A stretch of 47,341 nt of DNA from RHKX01 sp035759925 (lineage in GTDB: Bacteria; Actinomycetota; Thermoleophilia; Solirubrobacterales; 70-9), in assembly GCA_035759925.1 (NCBI GenBank), contig DASTTY010000038.1, positions 1 through 47,341 on the forward strand, given 5' to 3'. The notes beneath the pieces were generated by a model that saw only the letters and a program-made list of their open reading frames with translations, did not search any database and was not told the DNA's origin. Positions within the stretch are counted from its first letter, which is position 1, and each line of letters begins with the position of its first letter. Below, piece by piece: positions 6,999-15,283 of the stretch. Position numbers and translations under genes: made by a program.

Positions 6999-8645
6999 TC
7001 AGGGCTTGATCTTCGAGCACTCCCTGCCGGCGCAGGTCGAGAGCTCGGTCGCCTTCTCGGCGAGCCGTGCCTCGACGTCGGCGTAGGCCGGATCGCCGGC
7101 GAGGTTGTGGAGCTCGTACGGATCGTTCTGGCGGTCGAAGAGCTGCCGGTCGCCGCTCTCGGTGTACTCGACGAACGTCCAGCGGTCGGTCCGCACACCC
7201 TCGTAGGGCCGGTCCCAGCCGTTGACCGGGATCGCCCCGGCGAACAGCGGCGCCGGCGCCTCGATCCCGAGCGCCCGCTGCGGTACCTGGGCGGGGTCGG
7301 CGATCGTGGGCAACAGCGACAGGCCGTCCATCGTCCGGCCCGCTTGCACGTTCGCGAGATCGAGCAGGGTCGGCGCGAAGTCGATGTTCGAGACCTGACC
7401 TTTCACCTTCTCGCCCTGCGGGATGCCGGGGCCGCGGACGATCAGCGGCACCTTCAGCGACTCGTCGTACGGCAGGAACTTGTCGCCGGGAATCCGGTGC
7501 TGTCCCTGCAGCCAGCCGTTGTCGGAGACGAACATGATCACGGTGTTCTTGAGCTGGTGGGTCTCGCGCAGCGTCTTGATCATGTCCGCGACGTGGTCGT
7601 CGACCGCCATGATCGAGCCGGCCCGCCCCTGGTAGTCGAGGTTGAGCTGGTCGATGTCGCTCTGGTCGAGCGGGGTCGCCGCGTTCATGTTCGCCGGGAT
7701 CGGGCCGGTCCCCTGGCTGTTGAAGCTCGGCCCCTGCGGCAGGGTCAGCTCCGAGCTCTCGTCGCGATAGCGGAACGGCGCCCGCGGGTCCGGTCCGGAG
7801 CGCCCCATCAACGTCGTCGAGACGTCCTCGCGGTGTGGCGAGGCGGGCGACCACCAGATGAAGAACGGCTTCTTCTCGTTGCGCCCGCGGCGGACGATCC
7901 GGGTCGCGACCTTGCCGGTCACGTCGGGCGAGTAGTCCCGGGGCCGTTCGTCGCCCCAGTAGTCGTAGGGCGGCGGGCCGAAGAGACGCCCCAATTCGGT
8001 GAAGATCGTCGCCAGCGTGTCGGGCTCGTCGTCGACCTCGATGTGGGCGAACTCGACGAGCTTCTTGGCGAACTCCTCGTCGCCCCAGGTCCGCAGCTTG
8101 CCGTCCTTGTTCATCACGAAGTTGAAGTAGTCGTAGGCGGAGACGTCGAGCAGCCCGCGCCAGGTGTCGAAGCCCTTCGGGACCTCGCCGTGGGCATCGA
8201 GGGCGCCGTAGCCGTTCAGCCACTTGCCGATCGCGGCGGTCCGATACCCGGCGTCGTCGAGCCAGGCGGGAAGGGTGTTGCCGCGCCCCTTCATCCCGTA
8301 CCAGCCATAGGGCGCGAAGTTGCCGATCACGCCGTGGTTGTGCGGGTACTGGCCGGTGATGAACGTCGCCCGAGCCGGGCAGCAGAGCGGGAAGGCGTCG
8401 ATCGCGTTCGTGAAGGAGGTGCCCTTCTGGGCGAGCTTGCGACGGACACTCGGCATGAACTGCAGGTCGCTCTGGGCCATGTCGTCGGTCATGACGACGA
8501 GGATGTTCGGCTGCTTGCCTTTGCCGGCCCCATTCGGGCGCGCGTCCGCGCTCGCCGTCAGCGCCAGGAGCACGAGCAGCGACAGTGCGACCAGCGCGAC
8601 AAGCGCCGGGCGTCGATCTCGAATCGCTGTTCTCACCGGGGTCAC
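6999..8645 (-). CDS. Secreted sulfatase (arylsulfatase family)
   Basis: A 548-aa sulfatase with an N-terminal signal peptide/anchor (residues ~13-33). The formylglycine motif C-C-P-A-R is at residues 88-92, followed by TFITGQYPHNHGV, and the calcium-binding MTDD is at ~52-55. HHQ-type metal residues appear later as VSDNGWLQGQHR. The substrate is unknown; related proteins act on sulfated glycans, and the YDYFNFVMN/GYRTAAIGKWLNGYG segments fit N-acetylglucosamine-6-sulfatase-like members. The start GTG 8645 overlaps the upstream sulfatase stop by 4 nt. No formylglycine-generating enzyme is in the window, so the cysteine must be matured by an enzyme encoded elsewhere. Confidence 0.9.
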   Translation of the reverse strand: MTPVRTAIRDRRPALVALVALSLLVLLALTASADARPNGAGKGKQPNILVVMTDDMAQSDLQFMPSVRRKLAQKGTSFTNAIDAFPLCCPARATFITGQYPHNHGVIGNFAPYGWYGMKGRGNTLPAWLDDAGYRTAAIGKWLNGYGALDAHGEVPKGFDTWRGLLDVSAYDYFNFVMNKDGKLRTWGDEEFAKKLVEFAHIEVDDEPDTLATIFTELGRLFGPPPYDYWGDERPRDYSPDVTGKVATRIVRRGRNEKKPFFIWWSPASPHREDVSTTLMGRSGPDPRAPFRYRDESSELTLPQGPSFNSQGTGPIPANMNAATPLDQSDIDQLNLDYQGRAGSIMAVDDHVADMIKTLRETHQLKNTVIMFVSDNGWLQGQHRIPGDKFLPYDESLKVPLIVRGPGIPQGEKVKGQVSNIDFAPTLLDLANVQAGRTMDGLSLLPTIADPAQVPQRALGIEAPAPLFAGAIPVNGWDRPYEGVRTDRWTFVEYTESGDRQLFDRQNDPYELHNLAGDPAYADVEARLAEKATELSTCAGRECSKIKP

Positions 8646-10345
8646 CTCCGTAGCTCGGCCGGCGCGGTGCCGGTCTCGTTCATCGCCTCGCCGAGCGCCT
8701 CGACGAGATCGTCATGCGTCTGGCGGTCGCCGGGATCGCTGACGGTCCCGGTCCGGACGCCGACCAGGTTGCGGACCTCGTCCGGGTCGCGCTCGAGGTC
8801 GTACATCTCGTACTCGCGCGGGCGCTCGCCGCTCGGGTCGAAGTAGAAGGCGTACTTGTGGCGGGCGGTCCGGATCGCCCGCAGCCGGTTCGGCTGCCCG
8901 GGCGCCTCGGTCAGCGCCGTCGCCGCCTGGTGGTCGTCGTAGGTGAACTGGATCGCGTCCTGGACGGTCTCGGCCGGGGCGTCGTGCTCGAGCACTGGAC
9001 GTAGATCGACCGGGGAACGCTCGACGCGCTCGCGCTCGGGGGCCGCCTTCGCGGCCAGGATCGGAGCGAGGCTTCGCCCGCGCAGACCCGGGACCCCGTT
9101 GCCGTCGCCATCGGGCTGGCCGGCGAGATCGAGGATCGTCGGCAGGACGTCGACCAGCGATCCGAGCGCTTCGGTCTCGGCCGGCTTCGGGAAGAGCACC
9201 GGGTTGGATACGACCAGCGGCACGTTGATCGTCTCCTCGTAGGCGTTGAACGCCTTCTGGCGGAGGCCCCCGTGCGAGAGGCCCATCTCGCCGTGGTCGG
9301 CGACCCGGACGATCACCGTCCGCGAGCGCAGCGAATCGGGGTCGTCGGGGTCGCCGAGCGCGGTGAGGATGCGTCCGATCTTGGCGTCGACGAGCCGGTG
9401 CAGGTGCGCGTAGAAGTTCACGTAATCGAGCTGCTTACGGCGGCTGTCGAGCGCTCCCATGTAGGCGGTCATCCCCATCCGCATCAACGAGTGGACCGAC
9501 GGCTTGCCGGCGAGGGTCTCGTCGATCGTCGGCGGCAGCAGCACGCCGAGGTCGCGGAACTCGTCGTTCGAGTAGCCGCCGTCCAGGTACTGCGCGGGGT
9601 AGCCGAGCACGTCGTGAGGGTTGACGAGCGAGGCGACCAGGCAGAACGGGCGCTCCGAGTCGCGACCGGCGAGCCAGGTCTCGAGCTGGCGGGTGTAGAC
9701 CTCGTCCCAGCCCTCGCCGTCGCCGGCGAGGCCGCCTCCGAAGTTCGAGGCCTTCGCGTTCTCGCCGGCATCCGGCGCCTCCCAGTCGGCGAACCCGTAG
9801 TCGCGCTCGATCCGCTCGGCATCGCGCTGGGTCCAGCCGGCGAGCATCGAGCCCTCGCCGCCGAGCGGATGGGTCAGATGCCACTTGCCCTTGTAGGCGA
9901 CGTCATAGCCTCGGTCGCCGAGCAGCCGCGGCAGGATCGGGATGTCGGTCGGGAGCTCCGTCTCCCCACCGCGGCTCGCCCCGATGTTGAACAGGCCACG
10001 GCCGAACTGGGTCACGACCCGCTTCGGCGGCGCCTCCCTGCGGCGCAGGATCCGTGCCATCTCGCCGGCGACGCCCGGGAGGTTGCGCGGGTCCGGCTTG
10101 AGGTCGGCGGCGGTCAGCGTCAGCTCGACCCCGTGCTCGGCCGGGAAGCGGCCGGTGAACAGCGTCGAGCGGCTCGGCGAGCACATCGCCGTGTTGCAGA
10201 ATCCGTTCGTGAAGCTGAGCCCGGTCCGGGCCAGCTCGGCGCAGTTCGGCATCAGCGCGTCGACCCACCCGGGCTCGTCCGGCCAGTGCCGGGGCTGTCG
10301 CTGCTGATCGGTGATCAGCAGGAGCACGTTCGGCGGCTGCGCCAC
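8642..10345 (-). CDS. Cytoplasmic-type sulfatase (choline-sulfatase-like)
   Basis: A 567-aa sulfatase-fold protein without a signal peptide, beginning AQPPNVLLLITDQQR. The formylglycine motif C-S-P-S-R is at residues 55-59, followed by TLFTGRFPAEHGV. GKWHLTHP and VRVADHGEMGLSHGG carry the remaining metal/sulfate ligands. The DQQR opening and absence of a signal peptide resemble choline-sulfatase and related phosphonate hydrolases. The GTG start at 10345 is 14 nt after the stop of the secreted hydrolase gene, and its own stop overlaps the next sulfatase by 4 nt, so all three form one operon. Confidence 0.88.
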   Translation of the reverse strand: MAQPPNVLLLITDQQRQPRHWPDEPGWVDALMPNCAELARTGLSFTNGFCNTAMCSPSRSTLFTGRFPAEHGVELTLTAADLKPDPRNLPGVAGEMARILRRREAPPKRVVTQFGRGLFNIGASRGGETELPTDIPILPRLLGDRGYDVAYKGKWHLTHPLGGEGSMLAGWTQRDAERIERDYGFADWEAPDAGENAKASNFGGGLAGDGEGWDEVYTRQLETWLAGRDSERPFCLVASLVNPHDVLGYPAQYLDGGYSNDEFRDLGVLLPPTIDETLAGKPSVHSLMRMGMTAYMGALDSRRKQLDYVNFYAHLHRLVDAKIGRILTALGDPDDPDSLRSRTVIVRVADHGEMGLSHGGLRQKAFNAYEETINVPLVVSNPVLFPKPAETEALGSLVDVLPTILDLAGQPDGDGNGVPGLRGRSLAPILAAKAAPERERVERSPVDLRPVLEHDAPAETVQDAIQFTYDDHQAATALTEAPGQPNRLRAIRTARHKYAFYFDPSGERPREYEMYDLERDPDEVRNLVGVRTGTVSDPGDRQTHDDLVEALGEAMNETGTAPAELRR

Positions 10346-10359
10346 GGCTAGTTGGCCAC

Positions 10360-12960
10360 CTACGGCAGGTCTCCGTCCCAGTTGGCCTCGTAGCAGGGCC
10401 GCGGGCCGCAGGGGTCGGTGATCGACCCGCCCTCGTCGATGAAGGCGGCGATCTGAGCGCGGATCGCCGGCGTGTTGCGGATCACCCGGTCGTGCGGGTC
10501 GAGGCCGAAGCTGTCGTTGGGGGCGGTGTTCGTGAGCGGCGGCGGGTCGGTGCCGAGGATGTCGTCGGGGTCGGGCGTCGTCGGGTCGGGCCGCTTCGGC
10601 CCGATGTCCCAGATGAAGAAGCCGCTGCCCTGCGCGGCGGGTCCGCTCAGGTCGCCGAGCGTCTGCAGGCCGACGAACGGGGCGTCATAGCCCGGCTGCA
10701 GCCTGTTCGGATCCACCGCCGGGACCCGCAGCGGCGCCCCGATCGTCCGCGCCTCGACCTCGGTCTGGACGTTGGCGACCTGGTGGTCGCCGTAGGCCAT
10801 CTCGATCAGCACCTCGTGTGGAGGCGTTCCCGGAAGCGGGTCGTCGGTCATGTGGTTGGCGTAGCCGTTCGGCTCGCCGCGGTCCCACATCGACTGGATC
10901 AGCGTCAGCAGCAACGGCCGCTCCGACTCGACCGGATAGCTCGGGTAGAGGACCAGCGAGTAGTCCTCGAAGTCGACGCTGCGGGTCAGCAGCGTCGAGT
11001 AGTTCATCCCCGGCACGTAGAGGACCGAGCGCGTGAAGTCGGTCGCGATCGCGGTCAGCGCGCCACCGGCGATGCCGCCCTGGCTGTTGCCGTAGTAGAA
11101 GAGCGGCTTCGAGGTGTCGATGACGCTGTTGCCGTTGAACCGGAAGGCGGGGTTGCTCGCGAAGCCATCCGGGTGGATCATCGCCCGGCCGAGGTAGAGG
11201 AAGTCGAGGAATCCCTGCTGGAGGCGGTCGGGGAGCGGCTTGAAATGCGAGAGGTCGGCCAGCGCCGGGATCGCGACCGGCCCGACGTCGTCTTCGGACA
11301 TCCCGATCCAGTCGGTCGCGCAGGTCATCACGCCGTGGTCGTTGCCGAGCGTGCGGACGTCGCGGGTGTGGACCTCCGTGTAGTCGCCGAACAGCCCGTG
11401 TCCGTACATCGACGTCCGCACCGGTGCGACGACGTTGCCGCCGGCGTCGACGGCGGACCGCGGGATGTTGCAGGTGAATCGGGCGTCGTAGAAGCCGTTC
11501 TGCTGCGGGACCCCGTTACCGTCGAGATCGAGGACCGCGCCCGGATCGCAGGGTTTCAGGGGCCCGCCGCCGTCGGGATCGGTCATGTAGCAGGGCACCT
11601 TCACGGTCCCCGTCACCTCGCGGACGTTCTCGGCGCCGTGATCGTTCGGGGTGGTCGCGTCCGGGAAGTCGACGACGCCGTCGGGGCCGTTCGCCGGATC
11701 GCCGTCGTTCGGGTTGATCGTGAACTGCGGCGAGGCGCCGTCGACGCCGTCGTCGGTCAGGTCGGTGTCGCCGAGGTCGGCGAAGGCCTGATCGCGCATC
11801 GAGAGCATCCGCGAGGTCAGGTTCTCGGTGCTCGCGACGGTGAAGTCCCAGGCCATGTAGAGGTGCTTGCGGCCGATGTCGTCCGCCTCGAGGTCGGCGA
11901 AGATCGACTCGAAGTGATCACGGCGGCTCTCGATCGCCTTGATCCCGGTCGGCACGCGGTCGCGGTAGAGCTGGAATCCCGGTGGCGCGGCGAGGGTGTT
12001 GCCGTCGGCGTCCTCGAGCTTGCGCAGCGCGACGATGTAGCGGTGTCCGTCCTCGAGGTTCTTGCCGAAGTGGATCAGCAGGTCGGTCTGATCGGGGCTG
12101 GTGGCGTTCGAGTCGAGCTCGGTCCAGATCAGCTGCCGCTTGCCGGTGTCGGCGTCGATGACGACGATCGGCGCCTTGGCGCGAAACGACTCGCCCATGT
12201 CGGTGATCGCGACCGGGTCGGTTTGCGCATACGCCTCCGGCGTGTCCATGCCCGGCACGCGAAGGACGATCGGGGCGCCGGGGCTGAACCCGTCGCTGGT
12301 GTTGATCTCGGCCGGATCGACGGGTGTCCCGCTGGCGTTCGTCGGCATCGATGCGGTCTTCAGGTCGAGCCGCAGGCCGGTCGGGGTCGAGTCGTCGGGA
12401 CGCGTGTAGAAGTCGTTCGGGTACGGGAACAGGCACTGCCCGCCGGGCGCCGCGATCGGATCGCAGCGATCGGCGGTCGCCACGTCGACGCCGACCGGGT
12501 TCTTGCCGTCGCACCGCGCCGGGTCGCGCTTCATCTTCCGCTCCACTCTCACGTGGGCCTTGTCGCGCTTGACGGTGAACCTTGCGGTCAGCCGCAGCTT
12601 CGTCTTCAGGCAGCTCCGCACCAGCGGCGCACCGGCGCGGTTGATCTCGAAGCTCGCCTTCGCCTTGTGGCCCGGGCGGACGCGGATCTTCTCGTTCGGG
12701 GCGATGTTCGTCTTCTCGCCCGCTTGCAGGGCTGCGAGCGAAAGCGTCATCCGCTTCGGTTTCCGGCCCCGGTAGGAAACGGTTGCGCGGGCCTTGCCGC
12801 CGTCGGCGAGTGCCGCCTGGTCCGCCTGCTTCAGCTTCAGCTTCACCTTCGGCGACGACTTCGCCGCGCTCGCCGATCCGGCGAGGACGACGACGAGCAC
12901 GAGGACGATCGCCACGACTGCTGCTGATGCTGTCCGGCCGATCCCGGCGCCTCTGGACAA
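10360..12960 (-). CDS. Large secreted alpha/beta hydrolase
   Basis: An 866-aa secreted protein. A TTG start at 12960 is chosen because GGAGGAG lies 6-12 nt upstream and a signal peptide (AAVVAIVLVLVVVLAGSASA) follows at once; the longer open frame upstream to 13185 would read through the promoter. Residues ~35-140 form a basic beta-rich domain. An acidic middle follows, with calcium-like D-rich stretches (NDGDPANGPDG, DLDGNGVPQQNG). The C-terminal half is an alpha/beta hydrolase with nucleophile elbow GNSQGG (YYGNSQGGIAGG). It resembles the VolA/Pla-1-like bacterial lipase family. Together with two sulfatases it suggests breakdown of an external sulfated lipid or ester. Confidence 0.75.
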   Translation of the reverse strand: MSRGAGIGRTASAAVVAIVLVLVVVLAGSASAAKSSPKVKLKLKQADQAALADGGKARATVSYRGRKPKRMTLSLAALQAGEKTNIAPNEKIRVRPGHKAKASFEINRAGAPLVRSCLKTKLRLTARFTVKRDKAHVRVERKMKRDPARCDGKNPVGVDVATADRCDPIAAPGGQCLFPYPNDFYTRPDDSTPTGLRLDLKTASMPTNASGTPVDPAEINTSDGFSPGAPIVLRVPGMDTPEAYAQTDPVAITDMGESFRAKAPIVVIDADTGKRQLIWTELDSNATSPDQTDLLIHFGKNLEDGHRYIVALRKLEDADGNTLAAPPGFQLYRDRVPTGIKAIESRRDHFESIFADLEADDIGRKHLYMAWDFTVASTENLTSRMLSMRDQAFADLGDTDLTDDGVDGASPQFTINPNDGDPANGPDGVVDFPDATTPNDHGAENVREVTGTVKVPCYMTDPDGGGPLKPCDPGAVLDLDGNGVPQQNGFYDARFTCNIPRSAVDAGGNVVAPVRTSMYGHGLFGDYTEVHTRDVRTLGNDHGVMTCATDWIGMSEDDVGPVAIPALADLSHFKPLPDRLQQGFLDFLYLGRAMIHPDGFASNPAFRFNGNSVIDTSKPLFYYGNSQGGIAGGALTAIATDFTRSVLYVPGMNYSTLLTRSVDFEDYSLVLYPSYPVESERPLLLTLIQSMWDRGEPNGYANHMTDDPLPGTPPHEVLIEMAYGDHQVANVQTEVEARTIGAPLRVPAVDPNRLQPGYDAPFVGLQTLGDLSGPAAQGSGFFIWDIGPKRPDPTTPDPDDILGTDPPPLTNTAPNDSFGLDPHDRVIRNTPAIRAQIAAFIDEGGSITDPCGPRPCYEANWDGDLP

Positions 12961-13016
12961 GGGCTTCTCTCCTCCGGTCGTTTCCCTCTCAGGAATGTAA
13001 TCCCGGCCCGGCGACG

Positions 13017-13046
13017 ATCCTAGTGACCCAACTGACGCTCCGTCAA
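13017..13046 (-). promoter_or_regulatory. Promoter of the hydrolase-sulfatase operon with a TetR-type palindrome
   Basis: On the minus strand TTGACG (13041-13046), 18 nt, then TAGGAT (13017-13022): a good sigma-70-type promoter. TGACG-CTC-CGTCA (13033-13045), a perfect inverted repeat, covers the -35 box and part of the spacer. This form is common for TetR-family operators, implying inducible expression. A ~50-nt leader with a strong Shine-Dalgarno sequence follows. A second possible -10 (TACATT, 12994-12999) lies downstream. Confidence 0.6.
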
Positions 13047-13093
13047 TAGTGAACCGCGCGCCCCCCGGACCACTCCTGCGAAGCTCCGGGCCG

Positions 13094-13633
13094 ATGCGAC
13101 TTCCGCGCCCGGCGACAACGGTCCTCGCTGCCGCTCTCCTCGCGCTGCTCGCCGGGTGCGGCGACGGTGGTGACGACACGACCACGACACCCGCGGACTT
13201 CGCGATCTCGGTCGATCACGCCGACGGTTCGGTGCCGCCCCCCCACCACGCCGTCTGGCGGCTCGAGGTCGACGACACCGGCCAGGGGGTTCTCGCCTAC
13301 ACGCCCGACTATCCCGGCCCGGACGTGCCGACCTGGCGGGCCGAGTTCGACGTCGCCGCCACGGCGGTCGACGACCTCTATGCGGCGCTCCGGCGCCATG
13401 ACCTGCTCGGCGAGCTCGAACCCACCTCCGACGAGCCGGTCGGCGGCCCGGTCGAGACCGCGACCGTCACGGCCGACGGCAAGACCAACGAGATCCCGGC
13501 GTTCACCGACGGCGGCGCTCCGCTGGCGCCACTCGCGCGGGAGATCCATGCGCTCGTCCCGGTTCGCGTCTGGCGAAACTTCGATGAGCGGCGAGACGCC
13601 TACGCCGAGCGGCGTTACGCGGAATCGCCGTGA
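13094..13633 (+). CDS. Lipoprotein of unknown function
   Basis: A 179-aa protein. MRLPRPATTVLAAALLALLAGC carries a lipobox (LLAGC) with the lipidated Cys at about residue 22, so it should be a membrane-anchored lipoprotein. A Thr-rich linker (DDTTTTPADF) and a compact acidic domain with no other cysteines follow. The ATG at 13094 is preferred over an upstream in-frame ATG because it places the signal peptide at the N-terminus. Its last 19 nt overlap the convergent TMEM175-like gene. The family is not recognised. Confidence 0.8.
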   Translation: MRLPRPATTVLAAALLALLAGCGDGGDDTTTTPADFAISVDHADGSVPPPHHAVWRLEVDDTGQGVLAYTPDYPGPDVPTWRAEFDVAATAVDDLYAALRRHDLLGELEPTSDEPVGGPVETATVTADGKTNEIPAFTDGGAPLAPLAREIHALVPVRVWRNFDERRDAYAERRYAESP

Positions 13634-14250
13634 CCTGACTCGGCCCAGCGCCCGACCAGGGGCAGCAGGAGCAGCGCCAGCCACGAGAGCTGCCCCAGGG
13701 TGGGCGAGATGAACGCGATCGGGATCGAGGCGAAGAAGATCAACGCCCGGAGCCGCCCGGTCAGTAGTTGCGCACGCCGCTGCCCGGCACTCACCGGCAC
13801 GGTCAACCCGGCGTCGAAAGCCACCTGGTCCACCCGCGAATCCGCGAGCGCCGCGAGCCCGACGTTGGCGGCGTAGAGCACGATCGCGATCGACTGATCG
13901 CCGTAGCTGCCCATCAGCGCCGTCGTGAACGGCATCAGGGCGATCAGCGAGAGCAGCACCAGGTTCGACCAGACGAGCCGCGGCGTCGTCCCCCGCAGCG
14001 TCGACCAGGCCTTGTGATGGCCGTACCAGAAGAGCCCGATCACCGCGAAGGCGATGAAGTATGTGATGACATCGGGGGCGAGGTCGTCGAGGGCGGACGT
14101 CAGCTTCTCGTCACCGCTCAGCTGCGGCACCTCGATGTTGAGGACCAGCAACGTGATCGCGACCGCGAAGACGCCGTCGCTGAAGCCGCCGATCCGGTCG
14201 AGCTCCCGCTGCGTCGACTCGGCGTCCTGGCTCTCGACGGGGCCGTCCAC
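13615..14250 (-). CDS. TMEM175/DUF1211-family membrane protein (putative K+ channel)
   Basis: A 211-aa integral membrane protein. GGFSDGVFAVAITLLVLNIEVP near the N-terminus is the hallmark first helix of the TMEM175 family, whose bacterial members form tetrameric potassium-selective channels. About six hydrophobic segments are visible (residues ~24-40, 63-82, 92-115, 120-140, 165-185, 188-205). The GTG at 14250 gives a short cytosolic N-terminus before the FSD helix. It is convergent with, and overlaps, the lipoprotein gene at 13094. Confidence 0.85.
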   Translation of the reverse strand: MDGPVESQDAESTQRELDRIGGFSDGVFAVAITLLVLNIEVPQLSGDEKLTSALDDLAPDVITYFIAFAVIGLFWYGHHKAWSTLRGTTPRLVWSNLVLLSLIALMPFTTALMGSYGDQSIAIVLYAANVGLAALADSRVDQVAFDAGLTVPVSAGQRRAQLLTGRLRALIFFASIPIAFISPTLGQLSWLALLLLPLVGRWAESGHGDSA

Positions 14251-14303
14251 CGGCGCGGAGCTTCGCAGGCGCCCCGGTCGCACCCTTGTTCGGTCCCGGG
14301 CTC

Positions 14304-14726
14304 CTACCGCGCCCGCGCGGCCCGGATCGCGACGGCCTCGATCTGCCGCTGTCCGTACGAGCCCTCGTAGACCGGCCCGGCAGCGGCGAGCATGTCCCCG
14401 GGCCGGGGCAGCGGATCGGGGCGAAGGCCCGCCTCGACATCGATCACCGAGACGCCGGGCGCCGTGACGCTCTCGTCGCTGACGAGTACGAAGTGGGCGT
14501 CGCCGTCGCCGTCGGGATCGACCCGCTCGACGTAGAGGATCCGCCCCGACGCCCGCTCGCAGTTCGACGCATCGGCCGGGCACGGGGGCGCCCGCAGCGC
14601 CGGAGGCGGATCGGGCACGGAGGCGTTCGTCGTCGTCGAGCTGTCGCTGCCGGAGGGGCCCTCCCCCTCCCCGCCTCCGCATCCGGCGACGGCCCCGGCC
14701 ACGAGCAACGTCAGGAGGAGGCGCAA
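14304..14726 (-). CDS. Small lipoprotein
   Basis: A 140-aa protein starting at TTG 14726: RLLLTLLVAGAVAGC gives a lipobox (AVAGC) with Cys at residue 16, then a Gly/Ser/Thr-rich linker. The C-terminal ~85 residues (GRILYVERVDPDGDGDAHFVLV...VIDVEAGLRPDPLPRPGD) form a small beta domain, possibly OB-like, with the DPDGDGD acidic stretch that could bind calcium. It overlaps the end of the fur gene by 16 nt and may be cotranscribed with it. No named family. Confidence 0.72.
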   Translation of the reverse strand: MRLLLTLLVAGAVAGCGGGEGEGPSGSDSSTTTNASVPDPPPALRAPPCPADASNCERASGRILYVERVDPDGDGDAHFVLVSDESVTAPGVSVIDVEAGLRPDPLPRPGDMLAAAGPVYEGSYGQRQIEAVAIRAARAR

Positions 14727-15130
14727 TCCGGGCAGCGGCCGCGGAAGAGGATCTCCGTGCGCTCGACCTCGAAACCGCCGGCGCCGATTGCGACGGCCTC
14801 GGTGCCGGTCGGCTCGACGTCGAAGAGGCGTTCACAGCCATCGCAGCGGAAGTGGTGGTGGTCGTCGGCGGCATCGTCGTAGCGCGCCGACCCGAGCCCG
14901 TCGATCCGGCGCAACAGCCCGGCGCGGACGAACTCGTTGAGGGTGTTGTAAACGGTCGCCCGGGCCAGCTCGGGCAGCTCGGTGGCGACGCTCTCGTGGA
15001 CCTCGTCGGCGCTGAGATGACCGGCCGCCGGGTCGTCGAAGGCAGCGAGGATCGCGCGCCGCTGGGCGGTGACCCGCAGGCCGTGCTCGCGCAGCCGGGC
15101 GGTCGATGCGAGAGGGCTCGGAGCGTCCAT
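14711..15130 (-). CDS. Fur-family regulator, probably PerR-like
   Basis: A 139-aa Fur-family repressor with an N-terminal winged helix (RVTAQRRAILAAF...LARATVYNTLNEF) and a C-terminal dimerisation domain with DDHHHFRCDGC and a second CPDC, the two CxxC structural zinc-binding pairs. Divergent transcription from a catalase gene strongly suggests a peroxide sensor (PerR/FurA type). ATG 15130 is supported by TACAAT at 15141-15146 just upstream, leaving a leader of only a few nt. Confidence 0.88.
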   Translation of the reverse strand: MDAPSPLASTARLREHGLRVTAQRRAILAAFDDPAAGHLSADEVHESVATELPELARATVYNTLNEFVRAGLLRRIDGLGSARYDDAADDHHHFRCDGCERLFDVEPTGTEAVAIGAGGFEVERTEILFRGRCPDCASS

Positions 15131-15140
15131 GATCGGGCGG

Positions 15141-15169
15141 ATTGTAGGTAAGCGGACGGGGTCCGGTAA
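15141..15169 (-). promoter_or_regulatory. Probable fur/perR promoter
   Basis: TACAAT (15141-15146) with TTACCG 17 nt upstream on the minus strand. The -10 ends 10 nt before the ATG, so the mRNA would be leaderless or nearly so. Confidence 0.5.
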
Positions 15170-15191
15170 GCAGATGCGACCGATTCGCAGC

Positions 15192-15206
15192 TTGGACTGC
15201 ATCCAG
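15192..15206 (+). promoter_or_regulatory. Possible Fur/PerR operator between regulator and catalase
   Basis: TTGGACTGCATCCAG contains the inverted repeat TGGA-N5-TCCA in a 7-1-7 layout like Fur-family boxes. It is the only clear palindrome in the shared intergenic region besides a TCTAGA. The match is imperfect (4 of 7 paired positions). Confidence 0.3.
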
Positions 15207-15283
15207 ATCAGCGGCCGTCTAGACTCAGCCGGGACGCCGCAGGGCCGTCCCGAAACCGATCTCGAGCCCCCAGGAGGAGACCG

